A stretch of DNA of 42,775 nucleotides from NCBI GenBank assembly GCA_020354625.1, contig CP070651.1, forward strand, positions 962,317 to 1,005,091, written 5' to 3'. Source of the stretch: Trueperaceae bacterium (GTDB taxonomy: Bacteria > Deinococcota > Deinococci > Deinococcales > Trueperaceae). Shown piece by piece: positions 1-7,438 of the stretch (position 1 is the stretch's first letter; each line of letters opens with the position of its first letter). The translations under genes were made by a program, and so were the position numbers. The notes under the pieces were generated by a model, which did no database searches, was not told the DNA's origin, and saw only the letters and a program-made list of their open reading frames with translations.

Positions 1-194
1 ATGACCCGCCCCCGCGGCACGCCCCCTATCCCCAGCGCAAGATCTACCGATAGACTCCCCGTGCTGATTACTCCTAAGTCCAGCACCCCTCCCTCGTCAC
101 CAAGTCGCATGATCGCACCCTTGCCGTACTGCTTCTCGATCTGCAACACTGTCGCATTCAGAGATCTCTTTCGTTCCTCATTCATCACGTTCAC
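1..194 (-). CDS. recA: RecA recombinase, N-terminal part (runs off the window)
   Basis: The reverse strand reads [20 protein letters not shown], then GKGAIMRLG, then [20 protein letters not shown], which is the conserved N-terminus of RecA, the ATP-dependent strand-exchange protein of homologous recombination and SOS induction. The window ends before the Walker A motif, so only about 60 residues are visible. The start is uncertain. ATG at 185–183 matches the usual N-terminus, but the only Shine-Dalgarno-like stretch (AGAGG, reverse strand 209–205) sits about 10 bases from an in-frame GTG at 194–192, which I used. The gene follows cinA in the same direction with a gap of about 50 bases. A cinA–recA linkage is common in Deinococcota and Firmicutes, where the two can be co-transcribed. 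Confidence 0.93.
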   Translation of the reverse strand, partial: MNVMNEERKRSLNATVLQIEKQYGKGAIMRLGDEGGVLDLGVISTGSLSVDLALGIGGVPRGRV

Positions 195-247
195 TCACGT
201 TTCGCCTCTGCTTCTGTGATCTACGTTCTGTATCGTTCCACATCAAC

Positions 248-1489
248 TCATTGGAGCTGGCGCCAGAGCAAAAATAGGGCCGCATAGGTTAGACGCTCTC
301 GGCGCCACGGTTGATCTGCATGCGGCAGACTCAACTCCTTCACGACCGATTCTTCGCAGATCTCCAGGGCGATAAGTGCCTGATCATCACCTTGCTGGCT
401 AACGGCCCCATGCCCAGGAATGTTTGTGGCAATACCCAACTCCGATCCGAATAGGTGGCAGGCAGCTTTTGCCATGGCGATCGTCATCTCTCTCGTCGCG
501 TTGCCAGGGCGCATCTGCTCAGCACTTGGAACGCCGAGTGCTTGCATCGTTCCAGTGGACCATGCTACCACGCCACCACGATAGACGCTGTTGGCGTTGG
601 GGACGTCACTGAGTGTTTTGCTGAGACGGCCACCGGAGGCGGCTTCGAAACTGGCCAGGCTCTTGCCCTTAACCTTTAACATCTCAATGACAAGGGGGGC
701 GAGTTCGTCTTCGTCTGTGCCCCAAATATGTGGTTTTAGACGTTCTTCCACGGCCCTTTCAGCAGGCGCTGCGAGGTCGCGAGCTTCCGCTTCACTTTCT
801 GCCTTTGCTGCGACGCGAATGTGGACACCGTCTCGCCTGGCATACGTTGCTACGGTAGGGTTGCGTGCTTTGGTGAGGTCTTGTAGTGCTTCTGCCACGC
901 CCGACTCGCCGATTTCCTGGGTTTTGTATTGCCGTACATAAAATGTTGACTCAGGTAGGGTCAGTCTCGGCAATACTTCTTGTTGCCACATTCGTTTGAG
1001 TTCCCTGGGTGGGCCAGGGAGTGCGATAATGAAACGTTCCCGTCCGGCACGGTTGGTGCGAACCAACCAACCTGGAGCGGTTCCCAAAGGGTTCGCAAGT
1101 GCCTCGGCAGAAGGGATGAGCCAAGCCTGTTTGAGATTCTGCTCTGGCATGTGTCTTGCGAAGCGAGAGAACCTTTCACGTAACTCATGCTCGAGTGTCG
1201 GGTTGACGATAAGGCTTTCATCGAGCACGCTGGCAATCGCTTCCCGCGTCATGTCGTCATCGGTCGGCCCCAGACCCCCACAGACGACGAGCATGTCGCT
1301 GCGTTCAAGAGCCTGGGTAATGGCGTGTACGATGCGCTCGAGATTATCTCCAACACGTTGCGACCAGAATACGTCTACACTCCGTTCAGCAAGTTGGGTA
1401 GCCAACCAGGCACTGTTGGTGTCGACGATTTCGCCGAGCAACAGCTCTGTACCGATACTTAGCAGTTCTGCATTGCGGATCGTGGGCAT
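248..1489 (-). CDS. cinA: CinA family protein with intact N-terminal domain and degenerate PncC deamidase domain
   Basis: The 413-residue protein has the CinA domain order: an N-terminal MoaB/MogA-like domain (COG1058) with IGTELLLGEI near residue 12 and GGLGPTDDD near 71–79, then a C-terminal PncC-like domain. The N-terminal half belongs to a family linked to ADP-ribose pyrophosphatase activity; PncC normally deamidates nicotinamide mononucleotide. Here the ESCTGG active-site motif reads EAASGG (residues 282–287), and the segment that carries the catalytic Tyr and Lys reads GGVVAWSTGTM, with Trp and Met instead. The deamidase is therefore probably inactive. I chose the ATG at 1489 because the conserved start (MPTIRNAELLSIGTE) lies there. 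A TATTCT box ends 5 bases upstream and no Shine-Dalgarno is seen, which suggests a leaderless message. An upstream ATG at 1576 would add 29 unconserved residues. Confidence 0.93.
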   Translation of the reverse strand: MPTIRNAELLSIGTELLLGEIVDTNSAWLATQLAERSVDVFWSQRVGDNLERIVHAITQALERSDMLVVCGGLGPTDDDMTREAIASVLDESLIVNPTLEHELRERFSRFARHMPEQNLKQAWLIPSAEALANPLGTAPGWLVRTNRAGRERFIIALPGPPRELKRMWQQEVLPRLTLPESTFYVRQYKTQEIGESGVAEALQDLTKARNPTVATYARRDGVHIRVAAKAESEAEARDLAAPAERAVEERLKPHIWGTDEDELAPLVIEMLKVKGKSLASFEAASGGRLSKTLSDVPNANSVYRGGVVAWSTGTMQALGVPSAEQMRPGNATREMTIAMAKAACHLFGSELGIATNIPGHGAVSQQGDDQALIALEICEESVVKELSLPHADQPWRRERLTYAALFLLWRQLQ

Positions 1490-1633
1490 GGTTGAGAATA
1501 CCAGTCTTAGATCGAGAAGGTGCCTTGTGAAAACCGTTTTCAAACACATAGACCTCAGCAACCGAGGTGCTAGCATGAAAGGTATGAAGCACAGTAGGCT
1601 CTATCTCGACAGATCTTTGTGGAGTGTAACCTC

Positions 1634-3070
1634 GTGAAGCCGTCGACGCTCGGTGATCTGCGTGGCACTGTTTGGATGGAGCGTGCCGGACGCAGCGTAA
1701 AAGACGAACTACGAGGCAACCTCGTCGCTCTACTCAACGAGGGGCTGCCGGTCTTTCCTGGGGTTGTCGGCTACGAAGAGAGCGTCATTCCACAAATTGT
1801 AAATGCGATTCTGAGTCGTCACAACTGGATTCTGTTAGGACTACGGGGCCAAGCGAAAACCCGTATCCTCCGACAATTGATAGACCTCCTCGACGATGAG
1901 ATTCCTGTGATTGCGGATAGTGAGTTGAACGACGATCCTTTCCGTCCTGTCAGTGCCGAAGGTCGGCACATCGTCGCAGATCTCGGTGATGCTACGCCCA
2001 TTTCTTGGTTATCCAAGTCGGCCCGTTATGTTGAAAAGCTCGCCACGCCGGACGTGACCGTGGCCGATATCATCGGTGATATCGACCCTATCAAGGCCGC
2101 AAAGCTCGGCATTCGATTAGGGGATGAGCGGTCGATGCACTTCGGTCTCCTACCGAGGGCAAACAGGGGTGTCTTTGCTATGAACGAGCTCCCCGATCTA
2201 TCGGGCAAGGTACAGGTTGCCCTGTTCAATATCATGCAAGAAGGCGATATCCAGATCAAAGGCTACCCGATTCGCTTGCCTTTAGATGTCATGCTGGTTT
2301 TTAGCGCTAACCCCGAGGACTACACTGCGCGTGGGAAGATCATCACCCCGTTAAAGGATCGAATCGGTAGCGAGGTCCGGACTCACTATCCAAATACGGT
2401 CGAGGAAGGGATGATGATTACCCGTCAAGAGGCCTGGACGGAACGGGATCTCCCCGTCAAGATTCCGACCTTTGTTGCGGAAATCATCGAGGAAGTGGCC
2501 TTTCAGGCTCGAGAGGATTCCCGAGTCGACAAACATTCAGGCGTCTCGCAACGGCTACCGATCAGCCTTATGGAGAACGTGGTAAGCAATGCGGAGCGCC
2601 GAGCCCTTTTACTCGGTGAACAGTTCCCCATTACCCGTACGGTCGATTTATACGCTGGGCTGAGCGCTGTGACCGGTAAGCTGGAATTGGAATATGAAGG
2701 AGAGTTGAAAGGGGGTGAGGCTGTAGCGCGCGACATTGTCCGTCGTGCGATCGGTCAAGCCTTTACCCGTCGTAGCGTCGATCTTCATGTTGCTGAGATT
2801 ATCGATTATTTCGAGGCCGATCACTCTCTTAAAGTACCTGAAAGATTGAAGACCGACCAACTTCCTGAACTCTTCATTCAAGTACCTGGTCTTCTAGAGG
2901 CTGCTGGACACCTTGCTGAGGGTCAACATCCTACCGACATTGCGGTGGCGGCGGAGTTCATCCTAGAGGGTTTGTATGCCCGTAAACAGGTGGCGCGGAG
3001 CGAAGAGCGCGGCTATACTGCGGTGGAAGCAGATCTGACACAGACTTCGCAGCGCCGTCGTTGGAATTGA
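1634..3070 (+). CDS. AAA+ ATPase of the magnesium-chelatase/MoxR type
   Basis: This protein of about 478 residues resembles the BchI/ChlI-like ATPases annotated as magnesium chelatase in Deinococcus and actinobacteria (Mycobacterium Rv0958 type). Visible are [14 protein letters not shown], a Walker A loop GLRGQAKT (residues 69–76), a Walker B region FAMNELPDL (181–189) with Asn where Asp usually stands, the pre-sensor-1 insert [20 protein letters not shown], and a sensor-1 stretch [12 protein letters not shown]. The start GTG at 1634 has GGAG nine bases upstream; GTG at 1619 is an alternative. It ends 26 bases before the VWA gene and is surely co-transcribed with it. Such ATPase–VWA pairs act as remodelling or metal-insertion machines. 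The substrate is unknown, and no porphyrin pathway gene is nearby, so a chlorophyll role is unlikely. Confidence 0.85.
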   Translation: MKPSTLGDLRGTVWMERAGRSVKDELRGNLVALLNEGLPVFPGVVGYEESVIPQIVNAILSRHNWILLGLRGQAKTRILRQLIDLLDDEIPVIADSELNDDPFRPVSAEGRHIVADLGDATPISWLSKSARYVEKLATPDVTVADIIGDIDPIKAAKLGIRLGDERSMHFGLLPRANRGVFAMNELPDLSGKVQVALFNIMQEGDIQIKGYPIRLPLDVMLVFSANPEDYTARGKIITPLKDRIGSEVRTHYPNTVEEGMMITRQEAWTERDLPVKIPTFVAEIIEEVAFQAREDSRVDKHSGVSQRLPISLMENVVSNAERRALLLGEQFPITRTVDLYAGLSAVTGKLELEYEGELKGGEAVARDIVRRAIGQAFTRRSVDLHVAEIIDYFEADHSLKVPERLKTDQLPELFIQVPGLLEAAGHLAEGQHPTDIAVAAEFILEGLYARKQVARSEERGYTAVEADLTQTSQRRRWN

Positions 3071-3096
3071 CTCGGTTAGGAGAAAGGTAGATCCTC

Positions 3097-4356
3097 TTGA
3101 GTAGAGGTATTTTTCGGACCACGCGTTACTCGAAATACGAGCCAACGCTAGACGACTTGGATATGGCCGATCTGATGAACCTGATCAAAGATCGCTTGCT
3201 CGAGTCGGGCTTTCACAGAAACCCGTGGGATCCGGATCCAGACTATCAGCAGACGATGCAAGATCTCTACGATGCGATCGCTGAAGCCTTGATCAATAAC
3301 GATCTCGTGTCAGATGAGGTCGTGGAGCAAGCCATGAATGCTGAGGACTGGATGGAGTCCCAACTTGGCGAGATGGTTCGGGAATTGGCGCAACGATTAG
3401 AGCGTGAGGGATTCTTGAAGCCCCAAGCCGACCAGGAGTCGGAGCAGGCTATGGGGCAACAGGGTATGGGTTCCGATCGTGATCCGGGACAGGTGAAGTT
3501 TGAGTTGACCAACAAGGCGATCGATCTCCTGGGGTACCGCACGTTGCGTGAGGTTTTGGGTGCGGCTGGTCGGTCCAGCTTGGGGGCCCACGAAACCAAG
3601 TTTCAGACAACAGGTGTTGAGGCCATAGCAGAATCCAAACCTTATGAATTCGGCGATACCATGAATCTGAATCTGTCTGAGACGCTGAAGAGCGCTTCGA
3701 AGCGCGGTGTGGTCGATGGCAAGCTTACGCTGGAGTATGGCGACCTTAAGGTCAACCAGTCCGAGTACTACTCCTCGGCTGCCACTGTCGTCATGCTCGA
3801 TTGCAGTCATTCGATGATTCTTTATGGTGAGGATCGTTTCACACCAGCCAAACAGGTAGCGTTAGCGCTAGCTCATCTTATAAGAACCCAATACCGTGGA
3901 GATGCCATACGATTCGTACTCTTCCACAATTCTGCTGAAGAGATACCGTTAGCCCACTTGGCACAGGCCCAGGTGGGTCCCTACCACACCAATACCGCCG
4001 AAGGGTTGCGACTCGCCCAAAAGCTTTTGAAGCGGCAAAACAAAGATATGAAGCAGATCGTAATGATTACCGATGGCAAGCCGTCTGCAATCACTTTACC
4101 CAATGGTCGGATCTATAAAAATGCTTATGGTCTGGACCCGATTGTGCTCGGTGAGACACTGAGGGAAGTCGGCAACTGCAGGCGCCAAGGTGTCCAGATC
4201 AACACGTTCATGCTGGCACGCGATCCTGAACTCATCGCCTTCGTCCAACGCGTCACGGCTATGACGAGAGGAAAAGCCTATTTCACCACGCCGCACACGG
4301 TGGGAAGATACGTCTTGCAAGACTTTCAGGCGCGCCGGACCAAGATGGTCAACTGA
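3097..4356 (+). CDS. VWA-domain protein, partner of the upstream AAA+ ATPase
   Basis: The 419-residue protein has a charged N-terminal half and a C-terminal von Willebrand factor A domain with a complete metal-ion-dependent adhesion site: DCSHS (residues 235–239), Thr near 298–300, and ITDGKPS with Asp near 326. It corresponds to the BchD/Rv0959-like partner that pairs with the ATPase encoded just upstream. It starts at TTG 3097, preceded by AGGAGAAAGG at 3078–3087, a strong ribosome site at normal spacing. There is no signal peptide or membrane segment, so it should be cytoplasmic. In known ATPase–VWA systems the MIDAS binds a client or bridges the ATPase ring to it; the client here cannot be told from the sequence. 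Confidence 0.85.
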   Translation: MSRGIFRTTRYSKYEPTLDDLDMADLMNLIKDRLLESGFHRNPWDPDPDYQQTMQDLYDAIAEALINNDLVSDEVVEQAMNAEDWMESQLGEMVRELAQRLEREGFLKPQADQESEQAMGQQGMGSDRDPGQVKFELTNKAIDLLGYRTLREVLGAAGRSSLGAHETKFQTTGVEAIAESKPYEFGDTMNLNLSETLKSASKRGVVDGKLTLEYGDLKVNQSEYYSSAATVVMLDCSHSMILYGEDRFTPAKQVALALAHLIRTQYRGDAIRFVLFHNSAEEIPLAHLAQAQVGPYHTNTAEGLRLAQKLLKRQNKDMKQIVMITDGKPSAITLPNGRIYKNAYGLDPIVLGETLREVGNCRRQGVQINTFMLARDPELIAFVQRVTAMTRGKAYFTTPHTVGRYVLQDFQARRTKMVN

Positions 4357-4470
4357 TCCGTTCTTTGATACGGCTACGGCGTTGTGGCGGTTACGGGCCT
4401 GAAGCGTTGCGGGGTCGTGGGCTTGACCTGGTGAGGTTCGCCCGGATTGGCATAGGAATCTTGCGGCGAA

Positions 4471-4479
4471 TGATAGCCT
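4471..4479 (+). promoter_or_regulatory. Extended -10-like box before the Nudix gene
   Basis: TGATAGCCT (a TG, one base, then TAGCCT) ends 7 bases before the ATG of the Nudix gene. This is the spacing expected if transcription begins at the start codon itself. No good -35 match lies 16–18 bases upstream and no Shine-Dalgarno is present. Confidence 0.45.
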
Positions 4480-4486
4480 AAATACT

Positions 4487-5065
4487 ATGGTGGAATCGGT
4501 CTATTGTTTGGCAGCCGCAGCTATGCCGGAAGTACGCGAAGAAGTCCAACCCCTCTCGGTCCAATTGTACGACCAGCTTGTTTCCACAGGAGAATTTCGC
4601 TTGCGTCAAGAGGTCGAGTACGATGAGACTTGGCGCCAAATCATACCCTATGCTGTGGTGAAATATCAGCAAAAGGTGTTGCTTGTCAGGCGAAAGAGGG
4701 CGGGTTCCGAATCGAGATTACATCACCAGATGTCGATCGGGATTGGGGGGCATATCAATCATATCGATTATGGGAATGCACGCGATCTTTTGGAAGGTGG
4801 CCTGACCCGGGAGCTGCGAGAGGAACTTGTAATCGGTGCATTTGTCGCTGAACCCATCGGTCTGATTCACAGCTCTGGAGATCTTGTAAGTCGAGTCCAT
4901 ACCGGAGTGCTCTATATGGTGACGGCTGCTAGCCCGGTGAGCGTTCGCGAGACGACCAGGTTGGATGGTGGCCTGTGCGAATGGCGTGAGATCGGTCACT
5001 GCTATCGTCAGCTCGAGGGTTGGTCTCAACTGGTGTTCGACTTTCTCGATGCCCGTGAAGGTTGA
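4487..5065 (+). CDS. Nudix hydrolase family protein
   Basis: This 192-residue protein has an N-terminal extension and a Nudix core. The Nudix helix is recognisable in GGHINHIDYGNARDLLEGG followed by TRELREELVIG. It departs slightly from the GX5EX7REUXEEXGU consensus: the RE-x-x-EE glutamates that bind Mg2+ are kept, but the Gly after EE-L is Val. Nudix enzymes hydrolyse nucleoside diphosphate derivatives such as ADP-ribose or NADH; the substrate cannot be predicted here. The ATG at 4487 follows a -10-like box directly, which suggests a leaderless transcript separate from the VWA gene 130 bases upstream. The last bases overlap a 34-codon ORF beginning at ATG 5050, which I do not regard as proven. 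Confidence 0.8.
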   Translation: MVESVYCLAAAAMPEVREEVQPLSVQLYDQLVSTGEFRLRQEVEYDETWRQIIPYAVVKYQQKVLLVRRKRAGSESRLHHQMSIGIGGHINHIDYGNARDLLEGGLTRELREELVIGAFVAEPIGLIHSSGDLVSRVHTGVLYMVTAASPVSVRETTRLDGGLCEWREIGHCYRQLEGWSQLVFDFLDAREG

Positions 5066-5436
5066 CATCTTCACTGAGTCATTGAGGAACTACTTACACG
5101 CCGGCACCGTTCTCAAGATCGTTGTGGACTCGACTCGGCTGTTGAGTTGGTAGATCGGAAACGCGTAGCATGTGTGGTCTCCATATTAGCGGGCAATTGA
5201 CTCAAAGGCTGCGTGTACCATCATTGTTTACGTGGGTGTCGTCCACAAATTTGTAGATAGCACGACCCTTTTTGCGAATCGACATTGGCTCGTGGGACGA
5301 TTCCCGCATTCATGGTCTGCAACCCCGTTTTGAAAGTCGGTATTCGATCTTACGCCCTACATGGCAGAGCTACCTCGTTATGTCGGGCTTATCTCACTGA
5401 TCGGATCAACCGACCATGGAGTCTGTGAATGCGATC
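5066..5436. other. Gene-free stretch, 371 bases, possible remnants only
   Basis: No convincing gene is seen. A 34-codon frame (ATG 5050 to TAG 5154, beginning MPVKVDIFTESLRNYLHAG) has natural-looking composition and starts inside the Nudix gene, but it has no recognisable family. Past its stop the frames are short and interrupted. The stretch lies between two convergent genes, so it may be the decayed residue of a lost gene. No strong terminator hairpin was found. Confidence 0.3.
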
Positions 5437-6213
5437 TTACGGGTTTGATGTGTCCTTGACCGTGAGTCGATTAAGGGCCTCGATGGCCGGAGCGTAGGTA
5501 GGGTCGGTGGAGCGTGCAGCTTGATAGTAATTCTTCGCTTGTTCCGAATCTTCAAGTCGCTCGTAGATTTCGCCGAGTCGGTAGTACGCTTCGACATATG
5601 CAGGCGATGGGCGTGTGTTGCCAGGATCGTTTGCGTCGAAGACTTCGATAGCCATAGTGAATGCGGCGATGGCCTCGTCGTAACTACCGAGGAATAGAAA
5701 AAGTCTCCCTCGGTTCAGATAGGGCCAAGGTTCACGCTGGCCCAGCTCGGTGTTTGCGGCTTCATGGTAGGCCTGCAATGCCTCTTGGTACATGCCGGCT
5801 TGCCATGCCAAACGTGCCCAATCCATGGCATAACGATAAGAGCTATCCTGTAAGAAAGCGTTTTCGAGTGATTGCAGAGCGTTTTCGGTGTCCCCTTCGT
5901 TCGCCTGGAGTAATCCGTTGAGATGGAGATAGCGAGATGGTGTGTCTTGTCCCGTTAACGCCAACGCCTTATCGATTTCAGTACGGGCTGCTGACATATT
6001 GCCCGTTAGATAGAGTGCAAATGCGTAGAGGTAGTGGGCCTCGGGCTCCTGTGGGTAAAGCTCGATAAGGGTAGGCCCATTCAACTGTGCCGCCGAATTA
6101 TAGAATCCTCGGTCGAGAAGATCGCGCATCTGGTCGATCGGTGTCTGTGCAACCGATCCACCGGACAGAATAATAAAAAGTGCGAGCCGCACAATAATCA
6201 GAGGCTTCACCAT
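5437..6213 (-). CDS. Secreted TPR-repeat protein
   Basis: The 258-residue protein begins with MVKPLIIVRLALFIILSGG, a positively charged and hydrophobic signal peptide with a likely cut after VAQ near residue 23. The rest is a chain of tetratricopeptide repeats (for example EAHYLYAFALYLTGNMSAAR, YRYAMDWARLAWQAGMYQEA, YVEAYYRLGEIYERLEDSEQ). TPR arrays mediate protein–protein contacts, so an extracytoplasmic scaffold role is likely, but no partner is evident. It stands alone on the minus strand, about 230 bases downstream of csaB. No clear Shine-Dalgarno precedes the ATG. Confidence 0.8.
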   Translation of the reverse strand: MVKPLIIVRLALFIILSGGSVAQTPIDQMRDLLDRGFYNSAAQLNGPTLIELYPQEPEAHYLYAFALYLTGNMSAARTEIDKALALTGQDTPSRYLHLNGLLQANEGDTENALQSLENAFLQDSSYRYAMDWARLAWQAGMYQEALQAYHEAANTELGQREPWPYLNRGRLFLFLGSYDEAIAAFTMAIEVFDANDPGNTRPSPAYVEAYYRLGEIYERLEDSEQAKNYYQAARSTDPTYAPAIEALNRLTVKDTSNP

Positions 6214-6385
6214 TCTATGGTAACTCGGCTTCGCTTAAGCGTTATACTGTTAGGCGTCAATACCGCAGCCGGATATAGGGAGGGGCGATGTTCGCGATCG
6301 CCCACCGGCAACCTCCAGTGCGCTTTGCCAGGGAGAGATATTGGGTGAGGCCGGTTGGGTTACAGATCTGAAACGGCCCCCACCT

Positions 6386-6448
6386 TTTGCTTAACCTCGC
6401 TCTGCTCGGGTGATCTTGGCACTGCCAAGATCACAGAAAGACAGTTTA
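6386..6448 (+). repeat. Palindromic repeat family A, copy 1 (3' end of csaB)
   Basis: About 63 bases nearly identical to 13468–13530. The core at 6410–6434 is a perfect palindrome, GTGATCTTGGCA, C, TGCCAAGATCAC (12-base arms, 1-base centre). The right edge, AGAAAGACAGTTTA, contains on the reverse strand the TAA stop codon of csaB (6448–6446), so the element begins exactly where csaB ends. It may act as a terminator-like hairpin, although no T-tract follows. Confidence 0.75.
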
Positions 6449-7438
6449 GTGGTGCAAATTGCTGTCTAGCCATGCAAGTCCCCGCAGGGCACGAGATCGC
6501 AACGCGGTCATAGCTTGCGGTTCAGGGACCGGTTGTTCGAGGGCGACGCGAATCAGGCTGCTAGGATCTGGTGGCAGGTCGAAAGCTGGCGCTCCGGCTT
6601 CGTCCAAGAAGGCTGCTACCTTGGGATCGTACACAAGGCCAGAGAATCCGCGTCTGCATGCGGCAGCCAAGATGAGGCCGTGTAGTCTTGCGGATATGAC
6701 ATACCGTGCACATGCCGTGTGCAAGAGGGCTTCCCGGTAGCTTGTCGCCCTGAGGTGCGTTGTTTCAGGTGCTGAGGTGAGAATCTGTTTTACAGCAGCT
6801 TCATCACGTTCTGGGTGGAAGGCGAGAGTTGCAACCGGAAGGCCCTTTTTATTCAAGGCGACAGCGACTTGTGTTAGAGCAGATGTGACATCAGGATAGG
6901 CATCTCGTGGGATGAGTAGCACGGGCGCTTCAGGGTGTGGATCTATAGCCTGGTTTGGTCCAAAAAGGAGCAAGGCAGGGTCTGCAACGAGCTCGGCCTC
7001 GATGTGGTATTGCGCAAGGAGTGATTGGGAAGGTCTGTCTCTGACGGCGATAGGCAGACCGGTTAGGGCTTTGACGACGCTTTGCAGGCCACGGTTGCTC
7101 AGAGGTCCGATCGATTGACCGAAGATGATCACGCGTTTGCCTATGCGTTTTGCCAGTTGGATAAGAGATAAGTAGTAAAGGAGACTCCGCCTACTGGTTC
7201 GATCCTGCAAAAGTCCCCCACCTCCGGAGATCAGTACGTCGGTCGTCAGTAGAGCAGGTAGAACCCCGCGAGTTCGATGAACCGCACCGACGCCGTGAAG
7301 ACATTTTGTTTCATGGGGATCCTGTGACAACACCGTCACTCGGTGTCCGTACTCCGTGAGGTGCGAGGTGAGCACTGCAAGAATCGCTTCGTCCCCGATG
7401 TTGCCGAAGCCGTAGTAACCGCTAACAAGTATATTCAC
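6446..7438 (-). CDS. csaB: CsaB-type polysaccharide pyruvyl transferase
   Basis: The 330-residue protein starts MNILVSGYYGFGNIGDEAIL, the hallmark of the polysaccharide pyruvyl transferase family (PF04230). Further on come ISGGGGLLQD near residue 70 and SARLHGLILAAACR near 250–265, both conserved in CsaB. CsaB transfers a pyruvyl ketal from phosphoenolpyruvate to a secondary cell-wall polymer, which then anchors S-layer proteins through SLH domains. The start is GTG at 7438, overlapping the stop of the DUF5693 gene by 4 bases (GTGA), so translation is probably coupled. The TAA stop lies in the edge of repeat family A. Confidence 0.9.
   Translation of the reverse strand: MNILVSGYYGFGNIGDEAILAVLTSHLTEYGHRVTVLSQDPHETKCLHGVGAVHRTRGVLPALLTTDVLISGGGGLLQDRTSRRSLLYYLSLIQLAKRIGKRVIIFGQSIGPLSNRGLQSVVKALTGLPIAVRDRPSQSLLAQYHIEAELVADPALLLFGPNQAIDPHPEAPVLLIPRDAYPDVTSALTQVAVALNKKGLPVATLAFHPERDEAAVKQILTSAPETTHLRATSYREALLHTACARYVISARLHGLILAAACRRGFSGLVYDPKVAAFLDEAGAPAFDLPPDPSSLIRVALEQPVPEPQAMTALRSRALRGLAWLDSNLHH

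Noticed and set aside
1-219. Plus-strand open frame of 72 codons at the window start
   Set aside because: It is antisense to recA, whose N-terminal motifs on the minus strand are unmistakable.
996-1637. Plus-strand open frame of 213 codons
   Set aside because: It runs antisense to cinA, has no recognisable domain and is explained by codon bias of the real gene.
5170-5259. Short frame starting MCGLHISG, reminiscent of class II glutamine amidotransferases
   Set aside because: Only 29 codons, Gly-Leu-His does not follow the family pattern beyond MCG, and no further matching sequence is found downstream.
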